5,937 nucleotides of DNA. It comes from Deltaproteobacteria bacterium. Its GTDB lineage: Bacteria > Desulfobacterota_B > Binatia > UBA9968. The stretch spans positions 1 through 5,937 of the forward strand of contig JACZQL010000103.1 of the NCBI GenBank assembly GCA_022545745.1, given 5' to 3'. Positions 1 through 5,937 of this stretch are shown piece after piece. The number at the start of each line of letters is the position of its first letter. Positions within the stretch are counted from its first letter, which is position 1. The position numbers and the translations under genes were made by a program. The notes under the pieces are model-generated. The model was not told where the DNA came from. It saw only the letters and a list, made by a program, of their open reading frames with translations, and did no database searches.

Positions 1-534
1 CGTCTCAGTGGGCGTCAGACCCGCCACAACCTCGTCCAATAGGAGCAGCCGTGGGTTTGTGGCCAAGGCCCTGGCGATCTCAAGCCGTTTTCGATCCAAA
101 GGGATCAGCTCCTCTGCCCTTTTGTTCGCACTTTTGTCGAGATGAACGGACTCTAGGATGGCCAGGATCTCTCCTTCAACCTTTGCTGCCGGTATTTCAT
201 CCTCTCCCCGCCCGTAGAGCATGGAGACCTTGACATTGTTCAGCACCGAAAGCCCGAGGAAAAGCCTCACACTTTGATAGGTCCGTGAGATCCCCAACCG
301 ACAGATCATGTTCGGGGAGAAGCCAGTAATATCTCGATCCCCGAAGATCACCTTACCCGGTAAGGGTGTGAAGTTTCCTGCGATGACGTTAAACAGGGTC
401 GATTTCCCTGCCCCGTTGGGACCGATGATACCGGTGATGGCCCCTTCCTCCATATCGAAGCTGACCTCGTTCAGCGCCCTGAGCCCGCTGAAGTTCATCG
501 TCACGCCATAGACCCGGAGCAACGGCGCCGTCAT
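1..534 (-). CDS. livG: LivG-type ABC transporter ATP-binding protein (partial, C-terminus outside the window)
   Basis: This is the cytoplasmic ATPase of a branched-chain/hydrophobic amino acid importer, and it would power the LivH-LivM permease pair. The first 178 residues are present and read without a stop to the left edge. Walker A is GPNGAGKST (residues 38-46), the Q-loop region is RTYQSVRLF (84-92), and Walker B is LLLLDE (163-168) followed by the D-loop region AGLTPTE. The H-loop histidine and the LivG C-terminal tail lie beyond the edge. The ABC signature is odd: where LivG proteins usually have a form of LSxGxQRR, this one has LIPLDRKRLEIARA (143-156), which lacks the signature glycine, and Walker B is followed by V rather than P. 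The ATG (534-532) overlaps the livM TGA as ATGA and has a perfect AGGAGG upstream. LivF could be confused with LivG, but its position directly after livM and the LivG-like N-terminal half favour LivG. A livF gene probably follows off-window. Confidence 0.93.
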   Translation of the reverse strand, partial: MTAPLLRVYGVTMNFSGLRALNEVSFDMEEGAITGIIGPNGAGKSTLFNVIAGNFTPLPGKVIFGDRDITGFSPNMICRLGISRTYQSVRLFLGLSVLNNVKVSMLYGRGEDEIPAAKVEGEILAILESVHLDKSANKRAEELIPLDRKRLEIARALATNPRLLLLDEVVAGLTPTET

Positions 535-1469
535 TTGTCCTCCTCATGGATTCCCATTCGGCTCAGCAGCCTTTCCACCAAAGCCAGGCGGGCTAATCCT
601 CCGGGCATGAAGAGACCCACCAACACAATCACTAAGCCGAGCACGGCCCCCTGCAGGTGGGCCAGGTTGGTCCAGATCACTTCCTCCACTGAATAAAGGA
701 AAACGGCGCCGATGATGGGCCCGATCAATAGCCCGGATCCACCCAGCATGGCCATGGCGATGGGGGTCAGGGCAAGCTTCAGCCCGAAAACATCATCGGG
801 AAGGATAAAGTTGAGTTGCCATGTGTAGAGGCCACCCATGATGCCCGGAAAGATACTGCTGATCATAATCGCTTGGGCCTTCACCTTGAAAGTGGGCACA
901 CCGAAATCCCGCGCCACCCCCTCATCTTCCCGAATGGCCTTCATGGCCAGTCCCAACCGTGAGCGCCCGATTTGCCACGAGCAAAGGATCACCGCCACCA
1001 CGACGATTAAGCCGAGATAGTAGATCTGCAAAGTACGATCCGCGGCCTCTATCTTCAAGCCGTTGGACCCCCCGGTTAGCCAGGACAGGTTGATGGTGGC
1101 ATACTCCATCAACTTCACCAGACCGAAGGTGGCCAGGGAAAAATAGGCCCCGCGCAGCCGAAAGAAGGGATAGCTGATGATGGCGGCAAAGATGACCACG
1201 ATGACCACCGCCAGCGGCAAGGAAACCAGAAACGGCAGCCCTTCGTTTAACAGGAGGCCAAAGGCATAGGCGCCCACCCCGAAGAAGGTAATATGACCCA
1301 GGTTAATGTAACCCATGGTCCCACCCACCATGTCATAGCTCTGGGCCAATACGAGGTTCAAAAACAGAAAGGCGAGGACCTGCAGGAGATAGTTGCGTGC
1401 ATCGATGGGGATCAGCGGCAGGAAGAGCAGCGCGATCAGAACCGGCAAGATGAGGGTGTTGGGCTTCAC
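531..1469 (-). CDS. livM: LivM-type branched-chain amino acid ABC transporter permease
   Basis: This is one of the two integral inner-membrane subunits forming the translocation channel with LivH. It has 312 residues, close to usual for the shorter LivM forms, with roughly eight to ten hydrophobic segments starting at residues 5-20 and 28-45. Family marks are GYINLGHITFFGVGAYA (53-69), the RLRGAYF motif (104-110), TGGSNGL (132-138), the cytoplasmic EAA-like coupling loop around GLAMKAIREDEGVARDFG (173-190) that should contact the ATPase, and MLGGSGLLIGPIIGA (241-255). The start is GTG (1469-1467). An in-frame TAG, the livH stop, lies only four codons upstream and the next methionine is residue 47, so GTG is effectively forced. 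It begins 9 bases after livH and ends overlapping livG by 4 bases. Substrate specificity cannot be read from the permease; the HAAT family also moves urea, amides and aromatic compounds. Confidence 0.95.
   Translation of the reverse strand: MKPNTLILPVLIALLFLPLIPIDARNYLLQVLAFLFLNLVLAQSYDMVGGTMGYINLGHITFFGVGAYAFGLLLNEGLPFLVSLPLAVVIVVIFAAIISYPFFRLRGAYFSLATFGLVKLMEYATINLSWLTGGSNGLKIEAADRTLQIYYLGLIVVVAVILCSWQIGRSRLGLAMKAIREDEGVARDFGVPTFKVKAQAIMISSIFPGIMGGLYTWQLNFILPDDVFGLKLALTPIAMAMLGGSGLLIGPIIGAVFLYSVEEVIWTNLAHLQGAVLGLVIVLVGLFMPGGLARLALVERLLSRMGIHEEDK
539..544 (-). promoter_or_regulatory. Shine-Dalgarno site of livG
   Basis: On the minus strand AGGAGG lies four bases before the livG ATG. It sits inside the last codons of livM (Glu-Glu-Asp), so livG translation is set up within the end of livM. 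It supports the ATG at 534 as the real start. Confidence 0.8.
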
Positions 1470-1478
1470 ACCTTCGAG

Positions 1479-2351
1479 CTACTCTCCGAATAATCCCTTG
1501 GGCCGGACCAGCAGGATGACCACCAGCAACAGATAGGCCACTGTCTGTCCCCAGGCTGGATAGTAAAATCCCACAAAGGATTCCCCCAATCCGATGATGA
1601 CACCACCCAAGGCAACGCCCAGAAAACTGCCCAATCCCCCCATGACAATAATGCAGAGGTATTTCATAGTGAGGGGCAACCCAATATTGGGCGCCACAAC
1701 GGAATGAATCACTTCAAACCCGCCGGCTGCGGCGGCCAGCAAAGAGCCGATACCAAAGGCGATGGCGTTGACTCGCAAAATGTCGACTCCGTTCAGGAGC
1801 GCGCCGCGGCGGTCCTGTGTCACCGCCCTAATGGCTAGGCCGAGGTAGGTATACTTTAGAAAGAGGAACAACCCGACGATCAACACCAACACCAAACCGA
1901 ACACAAGCAGCTTCAACGTGGGGAAGTAAAGTTGACCCACCACCCATGTGGGTAAAAAGAAGTCTATGCTCTTCTCGAACTGGACGTCCTTGGAGGCAAA
2001 GGCCGCAACGTCTTCAATAATCAGGGCTGCCCCTAGGGTGACCAGCATCGCCGAGGCCAACCGGACATGCTCTTTGCGAAAACCCAGGGGTTTGATGAGC
2101 CCCTTCTCAAAAAAATATCCTATGAGGAAAAAAAACGGAGTCACCAAGGCAACCAACAGAAACGGATTCCATCCCCAGGTGTCAAATAAAAGGTAGACAA
2201 TGAAGCCCGAGACCATCAGGAACTCGCCGTGGGCGAGGTTCAACACACCGCTCACGCCAAAGATGAGGGAGAGGCCAAAGGCCGCCAGGGCGTAGACTCC
2301 CCCTAGCAAAATTCCGTTGATGATCAACTGCGCCAGGACGGTGGGTTCCAT
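1479..2351 (-). CDS. livH: LivH-type branched-chain amino acid ABC transporter permease
   Basis: This is the second inner-membrane channel subunit, paired with LivM. From the ATG at 2351 it has 290 residues, the normal LivH length, with about eight hydrophobic segments (roughly 8-33, 42-56, 62-82, 98-117, 145-166, 193-212, 229-257 and 268-282). Diagnostic stretches are NGILLGGVYALAAFGLSLIF (12-31), the GVLNLAHGEFLMVSGF block (35-50), the EAA-like loop GLAIRAVTQDRRGALLNGVD (171-190), IVMGGLGSFLGVALGG (235-250) and the C-terminal VRPKGLFG (282-289). The ATG overlaps the stop of the binding protein gene as TAATG, which suggests reinitiation by the same ribosome. A GTG two codons upstream (2357) is possible, but it gives a longer overlap and no better ribosome site. 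The Shine-Dalgarno match is weak, as expected for a coupled gene. Confidence 0.95.
   Translation of the reverse strand: MEPTVLAQLIINGILLGGVYALAAFGLSLIFGVSGVLNLAHGEFLMVSGFIVYLLFDTWGWNPFLLVALVTPFFFLIGYFFEKGLIKPLGFRKEHVRLASAMLVTLGAALIIEDVAAFASKDVQFEKSIDFFLPTWVVGQLYFPTLKLLVFGLVLVLIVGLFLFLKYTYLGLAIRAVTQDRRGALLNGVDILRVNAIAFGIGSLLAAAAGGFEVIHSVVAPNIGLPLTMKYLCIIVMGGLGSFLGVALGGVIIGLGESFVGFYYPAWGQTVAYLLLVVILLVRPKGLFGE
1482..1487 (-). promoter_or_regulatory. Probable Shine-Dalgarno site of livM
   Basis: GGAGAG on the minus strand lies 12 bases before the GTG start of livM and overlaps the last livH codons. A second purine run, GAAGG (1475-1471), lies closer but only one base from the GTG, too near to be the main site. 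The spacing is longer than ideal, so coupling to livH translation probably helps initiation. Confidence 0.45.
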
Positions 2352-3556
2352 TACCACTTGCCGCTCTTGAACCGGTGGACGTTGACCCCTTTGTCCAAGG
2401 GCCAGAGGGACACATGTTTCCCTCCCTGAATCTGTGTGGGCCAGGGATGAAGCGTGCCATATCCGCGTGAATCATGTTTCACAACCATCTTCCCGCCGAA
2501 CAAAGGCAGGTTCGTCTCCCACATGGCCTGACGGATCGCCTCTTTGTCCAGGCTACCCGCCCGCTGCAAGGCATCTTCAATGCGCCTATAAGTATTGTAT
2601 CGAATTCCAGACTCCGAAAACTGCCATGGCTCGAACCCCGCTGCGCGGCAGATGGCCAGGTATTCCTTGTGGTCGGGAGTCTCCCCTGCAAAGGAGTACA
2701 TGCTCGACATGACGTTCTCCATGGACTTCCCCATGGCCTTGATCACCGCCAAGGACGCATGGCCTGCGATCACATCCTTCGGGTTGAGCCCCAGTTCCCG
2801 TGCCTGCTTTAGGAACCCAATGGTCCACGGCGGTGAGATCGCCTCGACAAACACCACGTCGGGTTTTTTCTGTTTGATCTTCAGGATGATCGATGAGAAG
2901 TCCCTGGTATCCTTGGGCGCAACATTCTGATAGACAACTTCGAACCCAAACTTCCTCAACCAATCTCCAAGGCCTTCCATGGCCTGTTTATCGTGCAGGT
3001 TGTCCCAGGCCAGCAGGGCAAATGTCTTCACCCCGCCGCTGCGCTGATAGAACTCGGCCACCCTCTTGTACTCCCACTGGGCCGGCGCCAGCCCTGTGGT
3101 GCGCCACTTGTTGGGTTTCTGAAACATGATCGAATCGTTGGCCTCCACCATGAAGAAGGGTATTTTGTGGGTGACGGTGGCCTGCAGCGCGGCGTTGGTA
3201 ATAAAGCTTGAAAAGGGGCCGATGAATGCGTTGACCTTGTCTACGGTCGCCATGCGCTCATAGAATTTGAGGGCGATGGGAGGGCTACTCTGATCGTCAT
3301 ATAGAACAAAGCGAATCGGCAGGGATTTGCCCAACTGACTCAGGTAGAGCCCACCCCGCCTGTTGACCCGTTGAGCCCACACCTCAGCCAGTTTTCTGAA
3401 GGGCTTAACAATCCCAAGAAACCTGCCAGATTGGGAGATGGTGCCGCCAATCAGGATCTCCTTCTGTTGAGCCTCCACTGCCGACCCAACTAAGAGCATC
3501 CCAAGCGAGAAGGACAATGCCGTCATCAGAATAAATTGACCCCTGTTTGCTTCCAT
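2351..3556 (-). CDS. livK: Periplasmic substrate-binding protein of the Liv/HAAT ABC transporter
   Basis: This is a type I periplasmic binding protein (Peripla_BP_6 / LivK-like) that should capture an amino acid or related ligand and deliver it to LivHM. From ATG 3556 it has 401 residues, somewhat longer than classic LivJ/LivK. A signal peptide is visible: a short n-region with Arg5, a hydrophobic core at about 8-25, and a V-E-A cleavage site before Gln30. There is no lipobox cysteine, so it is a soluble periplasmic protein. Family features are the first strand and loop ILIGGTISQSGRFLG (34-48), LYDDQSSP (85-92), IGPFSSFITNAA (112-123, likely ligand-loop serines), IPFFMVEANDS (132-142) and the lobe-two strand KKPDVVFVEA (230-239). 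The ATG at 3556 has AAGGGG just upstream. A GTG at 3610 would add 18 residues before the signal peptide and has no ribosome site, so I reject it. It is the first gene of the operon. The ligand is unknown, so the symbol is family-level only. Confidence 0.9.
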   Translation of the reverse strand: MEANRGQFILMTALSFSLGMLLVGSAVEAQQKEILIGGTISQSGRFLGIVKPFRKLAEVWAQRVNRRGGLYLSQLGKSLPIRFVLYDDQSSPPIALKFYERMATVDKVNAFIGPFSSFITNAALQATVTHKIPFFMVEANDSIMFQKPNKWRTTGLAPAQWEYKRVAEFYQRSGGVKTFALLAWDNLHDKQAMEGLGDWLRKFGFEVVYQNVAPKDTRDFSSIILKIKQKKPDVVFVEAISPPWTIGFLKQARELGLNPKDVIAGHASLAVIKAMGKSMENVMSSMYSFAGETPDHKEYLAICRAAGFEPWQFSESGIRYNTYRRIEDALQRAGSLDKEAIRQAMWETNLPLFGGKMVVKHDSRGYGTLHPWPTQIQGGKHVSLWPLDKGVNVHRFKSGKW

Positions 3557-3666
3557 AATCCCCTTGAGAATCAACGAAAAATTTGCCCGTGTATGTGGGA
3601 AATCGAGCACTTAAGATGTTCTGCCCAACATGGCTAGCGCTCACTGCCCATTTGCTGTGGGGCGAG

Positions 3667-3694
3667 ACTATCTGATAACAAGCCGGGATGTCAA
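3667..3694 (-). promoter_or_regulatory. Candidate sigma-70 promoter of the liv operon
   Basis: On the minus strand a perfect TTGACA (3694-3689) is followed after 16 bases by GATAGT (3672-3667), which matches TATAAT at four of six positions. Transcription would start near 3660, giving a leader of about 105 bases before the binding protein ATG. The boxes are seen directly; promoter activity is inferred. Confidence 0.5.
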
Positions 3695-3707
3695 CTTGAG
3701 CTATTTT

Positions 3708-3763
3708 GGGTAGGAGCCAATGTAGACCCAGCTGATTTACTAGCGAATTAGGCTTTCCTATCC
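3708..3763. repeat. Imperfect inverted repeat midway between the divergent promoters
   Basis: GGGTAGGA (3708-3715) matches the reverse complement of TCCTATCC (3756-3763) at seven of eight positions, and GCC (3716-3718) faces GGC (3751-3753) with a TT bulge. Its centre is within about one base of the midpoint between the two opposed -35 boxes. It could be a shared operator, though the wide spacing and short arms also fit chance. Confidence 0.3.
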
Positions 3764-3777
3764 ATGAGCCCATCTCG

Positions 3778-3806
3778 TTGACATAAAAACTTACCTATAG
3801 AATACT
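3778..3806 (+). promoter_or_regulatory. Candidate sigma-70 promoter of tdh-kbl
   Basis: A perfect TTGACA (3778-3783) is followed after an ideal 17-base, AT-rich spacer by AATACT (3801-3806), which matches TATAAT at four of six positions. Transcription would begin near 3813-3814, leaving an untranslated leader of about 140 bases. The activity is inferred from the boxes alone. Confidence 0.55.
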
Positions 3807-3835
3807 CATAGTTAGGGACGTGGATCTTCCACCAT

Positions 3836-3889
3836 AGGACCGGCTCAGCTGGCGAGGAAGGTCCTCATCGGTTCTCTTCTTGTAGGACC
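3836..3889 (+). promoter_or_regulatory. Possible alternative stem-loops in the tdh leader
   Basis: A single GGTCCT (3860-3865) is complementary to AGGACC upstream (3836-3841) and to AGGACC downstream (3884-3889). Either pairing closes a loop of exactly 18 bases, and the two are mutually exclusive. The same GGTCCT could also pair, with one G-U wobble, with AGGATC (3942-3947) at the tdh ribosome-binding site. This resembles a switchable leader, but the stems are only six pairs, so I cannot tell it from chance. No uridine run marks an intrinsic terminator. Confidence 0.25.
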
Positions 3890-3902
3890 CAATCGAATCG
3901 AA

Positions 3903-3956
3903 ATGGTTCAGCCGGGTTGGGACTATTATCTCTGCCACCATAGGATCGTTCCATGA
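3903..3956 (+). CDS. Possible 17-residue upstream ORF overlapping the tdh start
   Basis: The ORF reads [17 protein letters not shown] and stops at TGA (3954-3956), overlapping the tdh ATG (3953-3955) as ATGA, the arrangement typical of translational coupling. It has no threonine or glycine codon run of the kind used by attenuator leader peptides: there is no threonine and only one glycine. No good Shine-Dalgarno site precedes it; the nearest GGA is about 15 bases away. It may be a regulatory uORF or a chance reading frame. Confidence 0.2.
   Translation: MVQPGWDYYLCHHRIVP
3941..3945 (+). promoter_or_regulatory. Shine-Dalgarno site of tdh
   Basis: TAGGA lies seven bases before the ATG at 3953. 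It favours this start over the second ATG at 3962, which would be 16 bases away. Confidence 0.6.
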
Positions 3957-4987
3957 AAAAGATGAAAGCGATTGTAAAGAAGTCTCCCGACGCAGGTTTG
4001 GAATTACAATCTGCTGAGGTTCCCGTTTACGGTACCAATGACGTTCTGATCAAGGTCCAGAAAACCGCCGTCTGCGGCACCGACCTTCATATCTATAACT
4101 GGGACGAATGGGCTCAAAGGGCCATCCGTACCCCTCTCATCATCGGCCACGAGTTCGTCGGGGAAATCGTCGACATGGGACCGGGGGTCAAGGGCTATTC
4201 CATTGGCGATCGGGTCACGGGCGAGGGTCACCTGACCTGTGGCACTTGCAGGAACTGCCGGGCGGGGAAACGTCACCTCTGCCACCGAACGGTGGCCATT
4301 GGCATTCACAGAGACGGGGCATTCGCCGAGTACCTGGTCCTGCCGGAGTTCAACGTTTGGCCGGTTCATCCGCACATCCCTGCCGAAATAGCCACTGCCT
4401 TTGATCCACTTGGCAATGCCGCCCACTGTGCCCTTTCCTACGACATGGTTGGAGAGGACGTCCTGATCACCGGCGCCGGTCCGGTGGGGCTCATGGCCGT
4501 TTCCATCTGCCGCTTCGTTGGAGCCCGGCACATCGTGATCACGGATATCAATGACTACCGATTAAACCTGGCAAGACTCATGGGGGCATCACGCGCCATC
4601 AACGTAAACAAAAACACGCTGGAGCAAGGGATTAGAGAACTCCAGATGTCCAACGGCTTTGACATTGGATTGGAGATGTCTGGAAACTCCCAAGCCTTCA
4701 ACGACATGATAAGAAACATGTATCACGGGGGACGCATCGCCCTATTGGGGTTCCTGCCGAAATCCACCCAAATCAATTGGGATGACGTCATCCACAAGGG
4801 GCTAGTGATCAAAGGGATTTTCGGCAGGGAATTATTTGAAACCTGGTACAAGATGGCTCAGATGCTCAGCAGCGGCCTCAATATCTCCAACGTGCTCACC
4901 CACAGATACCATGTAGACGATTTTCAAATGGCATTCGAAGTCATGCAATCGGGCAACTGTGGTAAGGCCATCCTGGGTTGGGAATAG
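3953..4987 (+). CDS. tdh: L-threonine 3-dehydrogenase
   Basis: This is a cytoplasmic zinc- and NAD-dependent enzyme that oxidises L-threonine to 2-amino-3-ketobutyrate, the first step of threonine breakdown to glycine. It has 344 residues against 341 in E. coli Tdh, with close similarity along the whole length. The medium-chain dehydrogenase fold is clear: the catalytic zinc site has Cys41 in [15 protein letters not shown] and the GHE motif at 65-67 (His66, Glu67). Structural zinc cysteines are 96, 99, 102 and 110, all present. His93 in GEGHLTCG corresponds to E. coli His90, linked to substrate specificity. The Rossmann motif GAGPVG is at 174-179, and Asp198 at the end of the next strand fits NAD preference. 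The C-terminal [13 protein letters not shown] and [18 protein letters not shown] blocks are typical of Tdh and separate it from other alcohol or sorbitol dehydrogenases. It is intact and followed 46 bases later by kbl. Confidence 0.97.
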   Translation: MKKMKAIVKKSPDAGLELQSAEVPVYGTNDVLIKVQKTAVCGTDLHIYNWDEWAQRAIRTPLIIGHEFVGEIVDMGPGVKGYSIGDRVTGEGHLTCGTCRNCRAGKRHLCHRTVAIGIHRDGAFAEYLVLPEFNVWPVHPHIPAEIATAFDPLGNAAHCALSYDMVGEDVLITGAGPVGLMAVSICRFVGARHIVITDINDYRLNLARLMGASRAINVNKNTLEQGIRELQMSNGFDIGLEMSGNSQAFNDMIRNMYHGGRIALLGFLPKSTQINWDDVIHKGLVIKGIFGRELFETWYKMAQMLSSGLNISNVLTHRYHVDDFQMAFEVMQSGNCGKAILGWE

Positions 4988-4996
4988 GGCCATGCC

Positions 4997-5015
4997 TCCT
5001 CTCATACATTGAGGA
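4997..5015 (+). other. Small hairpin in the tdh-kbl spacer
   Basis: TCCTC (4997-5001) and GAGGA (5011-5015) form a five-pair stem with a nine-base loop between the two genes. There is no T run after it, so it is not an intrinsic terminator. It would mask the only strong purine run before kbl, but that GAGGA lies 18 bases from the ATG, which is far for a ribosome site. The significance is uncertain. Confidence 0.25.
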
Positions 5016-5033
5016 CCTCTGGGCAAACTCAAA

Positions 5034-5937
5034 ATGCAGACCAAAGAACACTTCCTCTCTCAACTGGATCAGATCCGGGCCGAGGGCCACTATAAGGAAG
5101 AGCGGCTCATCACCACCCCCCAGAGGGTCGAGATTGGAGTGGCCGATGGGGGGGAGGTACTCAACTTCTGCGCCAATAACTACCTCGGCTTGGCGAACCA
5201 TCCTGAGATCATCGCTGCCGCAACCAAGGCCCTACGGCAATTCGGCTTCGGCATGGCCTCCGTCAGGTTTATCTGTGGTACCCAGAGCCAGCACCGGGAT
5301 CTGGAAATGTCCATCGCAAAATTTCTCGGTACGGACGATGCCATACTGTATACCTCTTGCTTCGATGCCAACGGCGGCCTCTTTGAAACTCTCCTGGGAG
5401 AGAAGGATGCCGTCTTGAGCGATGCCCTCAACCACGCCTCCATCATCGATGGGATTCGGCTTTCAAAGGCCGCTCGTTTCCGTTATGCCCACGGCGATAT
5501 GTCAGACCTGGAAAAACAACTGGGGGCGGCAAAGGACTATGAAATTAAACTCATTGCGACGGATGGTGTCTTTAGCATGGACGGAGATATCGCCAAGCTA
5601 GATGGAATCGTCCCCCTGGCAAAAAAATTCAATGCCATGATCGTCGTAGACGACTCCCACGCCACCGGCGTCATCGGCAAAACCGGCCGCGGTTCAGCAG
5701 AGTACCATAACGTGCTGGGAGAGATTGATCTGTTTACTTCGACGCTGGGCAAGGCGTTGGGAGGGGCTTCCGGAGGCTTCACCGCTGGGAAACTGGAGCT
5801 CATCGACATGCTCCGCCAACGGTCCCGACCCTATCTCTTTTCCAACTCTCTCCCACCGCCCCTGGTGGCTGCCGGCACCAAGGTCCTCGAACTCTTATCA
5901 ACCACCACGGAGTTGCAAGACAGACTCGAGGAGAACA
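5034..5937 (+). CDS. kbl: 2-amino-3-ketobutyrate coenzyme A ligase / glycine C-acetyltransferase (partial, C-terminus outside the window)
   Basis: This PLP enzyme of the alpha-oxoamine synthase family cleaves the Tdh product 2-amino-3-ketobutyrate with CoA to glycine and acetyl-CoA. The first 301 of about 398 residues are present and open to the right edge. Matches to E. coli Kbl are extensive: [14 protein letters not shown] (45-58), [14 protein letters not shown] (71-84), [15 protein letters not shown] (108-122), NHASIIDG with the ring-stacking His134, VVDDSHATG with Asp206 and His209 for the cofactor, and [14 protein letters not shown] with the Schiff-base Lys240. The [15 protein letters not shown] block (261-275) separates it from 8-amino-7-oxononanoate synthase (BioF) and 5-aminolevulinate synthase. 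The ATG at 5034 follows an in-frame TGA at 5010 and aligns with the E. coli N-terminus. The ribosome site is weak, so coupling to tdh or a short GGGC at 5021-5024 may serve. The order tdh-kbl is opposite to the E. coli kbl-tdh operon. Confidence 0.96.
   Translation, partial: MQTKEHFLSQLDQIRAEGHYKEERLITTPQRVEIGVADGGEVLNFCANNYLGLANHPEIIAAATKALRQFGFGMASVRFICGTQSQHRDLEMSIAKFLGTDDAILYTSCFDANGGLFETLLGEKDAVLSDALNHASIIDGIRLSKAARFRYAHGDMSDLEKQLGAAKDYEIKLIATDGVFSMDGDIAKLDGIVPLAKKFNAMIVVDDSHATGVIGKTGRGSAEYHNVLGEIDLFTSTLGKALGGASGGFTAGKLELIDMLRQRSRPYLFSNSLPPPLVAAGTKVLELLSTTTELQDRLEEN

Larger units (their letters stand above)
3829..3945 (+). repeat. Direct repeat CCACCATAGGA in the tdh leader
   Basis: The same 11 bases occur at 3829-3839 and at 3935-3945, 106 bases apart. 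The second copy contains the tdh ribosome-binding site (TAGGA). The first lies shortly after the predicted transcription start. Confidence 0.6.
3557..3952. other. Divergent intergenic control region between the liv operon and tdh-kbl
   Basis: These 396 bases hold no convincing protein gene apart from a possible 17-codon ORF. They contain candidate promoters facing outward in both directions, an inverted repeat between the two -35 boxes, a liv leader of about 105 bases and a tdh leader of about 140 bases. The liv leader holds a small inverted repeat, ATGTT-N6-AACAT (3616-3631), and a direct repeat CTGCCCA (3621-3627 and 3644-3650), too short to interpret. I recognise no known riboswitch or named operator. 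Confidence 0.8.

Noticed and set aside
3557..3610. GTG start at 3610 for the binding protein
   Set aside because: It would put 18 residues before the signal peptide and has no ribosome site, whereas ATG 3556 has AAGGGG upstream and begins a normal signal peptide.
3405..3773. A 122-residue minus-strand frame crossing the start of the binding protein gene
   Set aside because: It runs in another frame over the binding protein start and its promoter, has no family resemblance, and would begin upstream of the predicted liv promoter.
3813..3952. Threonine attenuator or known riboswitch ahead of tdh
   Set aside because: There is no threonine codon run in any short leader frame, no terminator hairpin with U run, and no T-box or glycine riboswitch motif I can recognise.
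4004..4531. A 175-residue minus-strand frame
   Set aside because: It is antisense to tdh, whose zinc and NAD motifs lie exactly here; the antisense product has no recognisable fold.
4988..5033. Terminator between tdh and kbl
   Set aside because: The five-pair hairpin is short and not followed by a T run; the two genes form a known pathway pair and are most likely co-transcribed.
4978..5418. A 146-residue plus-strand frame
   Set aside because: It lies over the start of kbl in a different frame, with low-complexity serine/proline/arginine content typical of a shadow frame, while kbl matches its family over the whole stretch.

Overview
The window shows ordinary bacterial metabolism and transport: two divergently transcribed gene sets share one control region of about 400 bases. 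On the minus strand runs the start of an ABC importer operon of the hydrophobic/branched-chain amino acid (HAAT, Liv) type: a periplasmic binding protein, then permeases LivH and LivM, then ATPase LivG, which is cut by the left edge. On the plus strand lies the threonine-to-glycine pathway: threonine 3-dehydrogenase (tdh), then 2-amino-3-ketobutyrate CoA ligase (kbl), which is cut by the right edge. There are no RNA genes, mobile elements, CRISPR arrays or phage genes.

The organism looks like a Gram-negative bacterium. The binding protein has a cleavable signal peptide with no lipobox cysteine, which implies a periplasm. Base composition is balanced to moderately GC-rich, and Shine-Dalgarno sites are recognisable in front of several genes. 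A proteobacterial or Desulfobacterota-like environmental lineage would fit, but this is a weak inference from a few genes.

Layout: livG (partial, 1-534), livM (531-1469), livH (1479-2351) and the binding protein gene (2351-3556) are all on the minus strand and tightly packed, with ATGA and TAATG overlaps or a 9-base gap. The control region (3557-3952) holds a good -35 box for each direction (TTGACA in both cases), an imperfect inverted repeat midway between them, and a tdh leader of about 140 bases. That leader has three copies of AGGAYC that could compete for one complementary GGTCCT, plus a 17-codon upstream ORF that overlaps the tdh start. Then come tdh (3953-4987) and kbl (5034 to the edge).

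How they may work together: Tdh oxidises L-threonine to 2-amino-3-ketobutyrate, and Kbl cleaves this with CoA to glycine and acetyl-CoA. A divergent amino acid importer next to this pathway suggests, without proving, that the importer feeds amino acids, perhaps threonine, into it. I found no clear novel system. The most unusual points are the degenerate ABC signature of LivG and the tdh leader.
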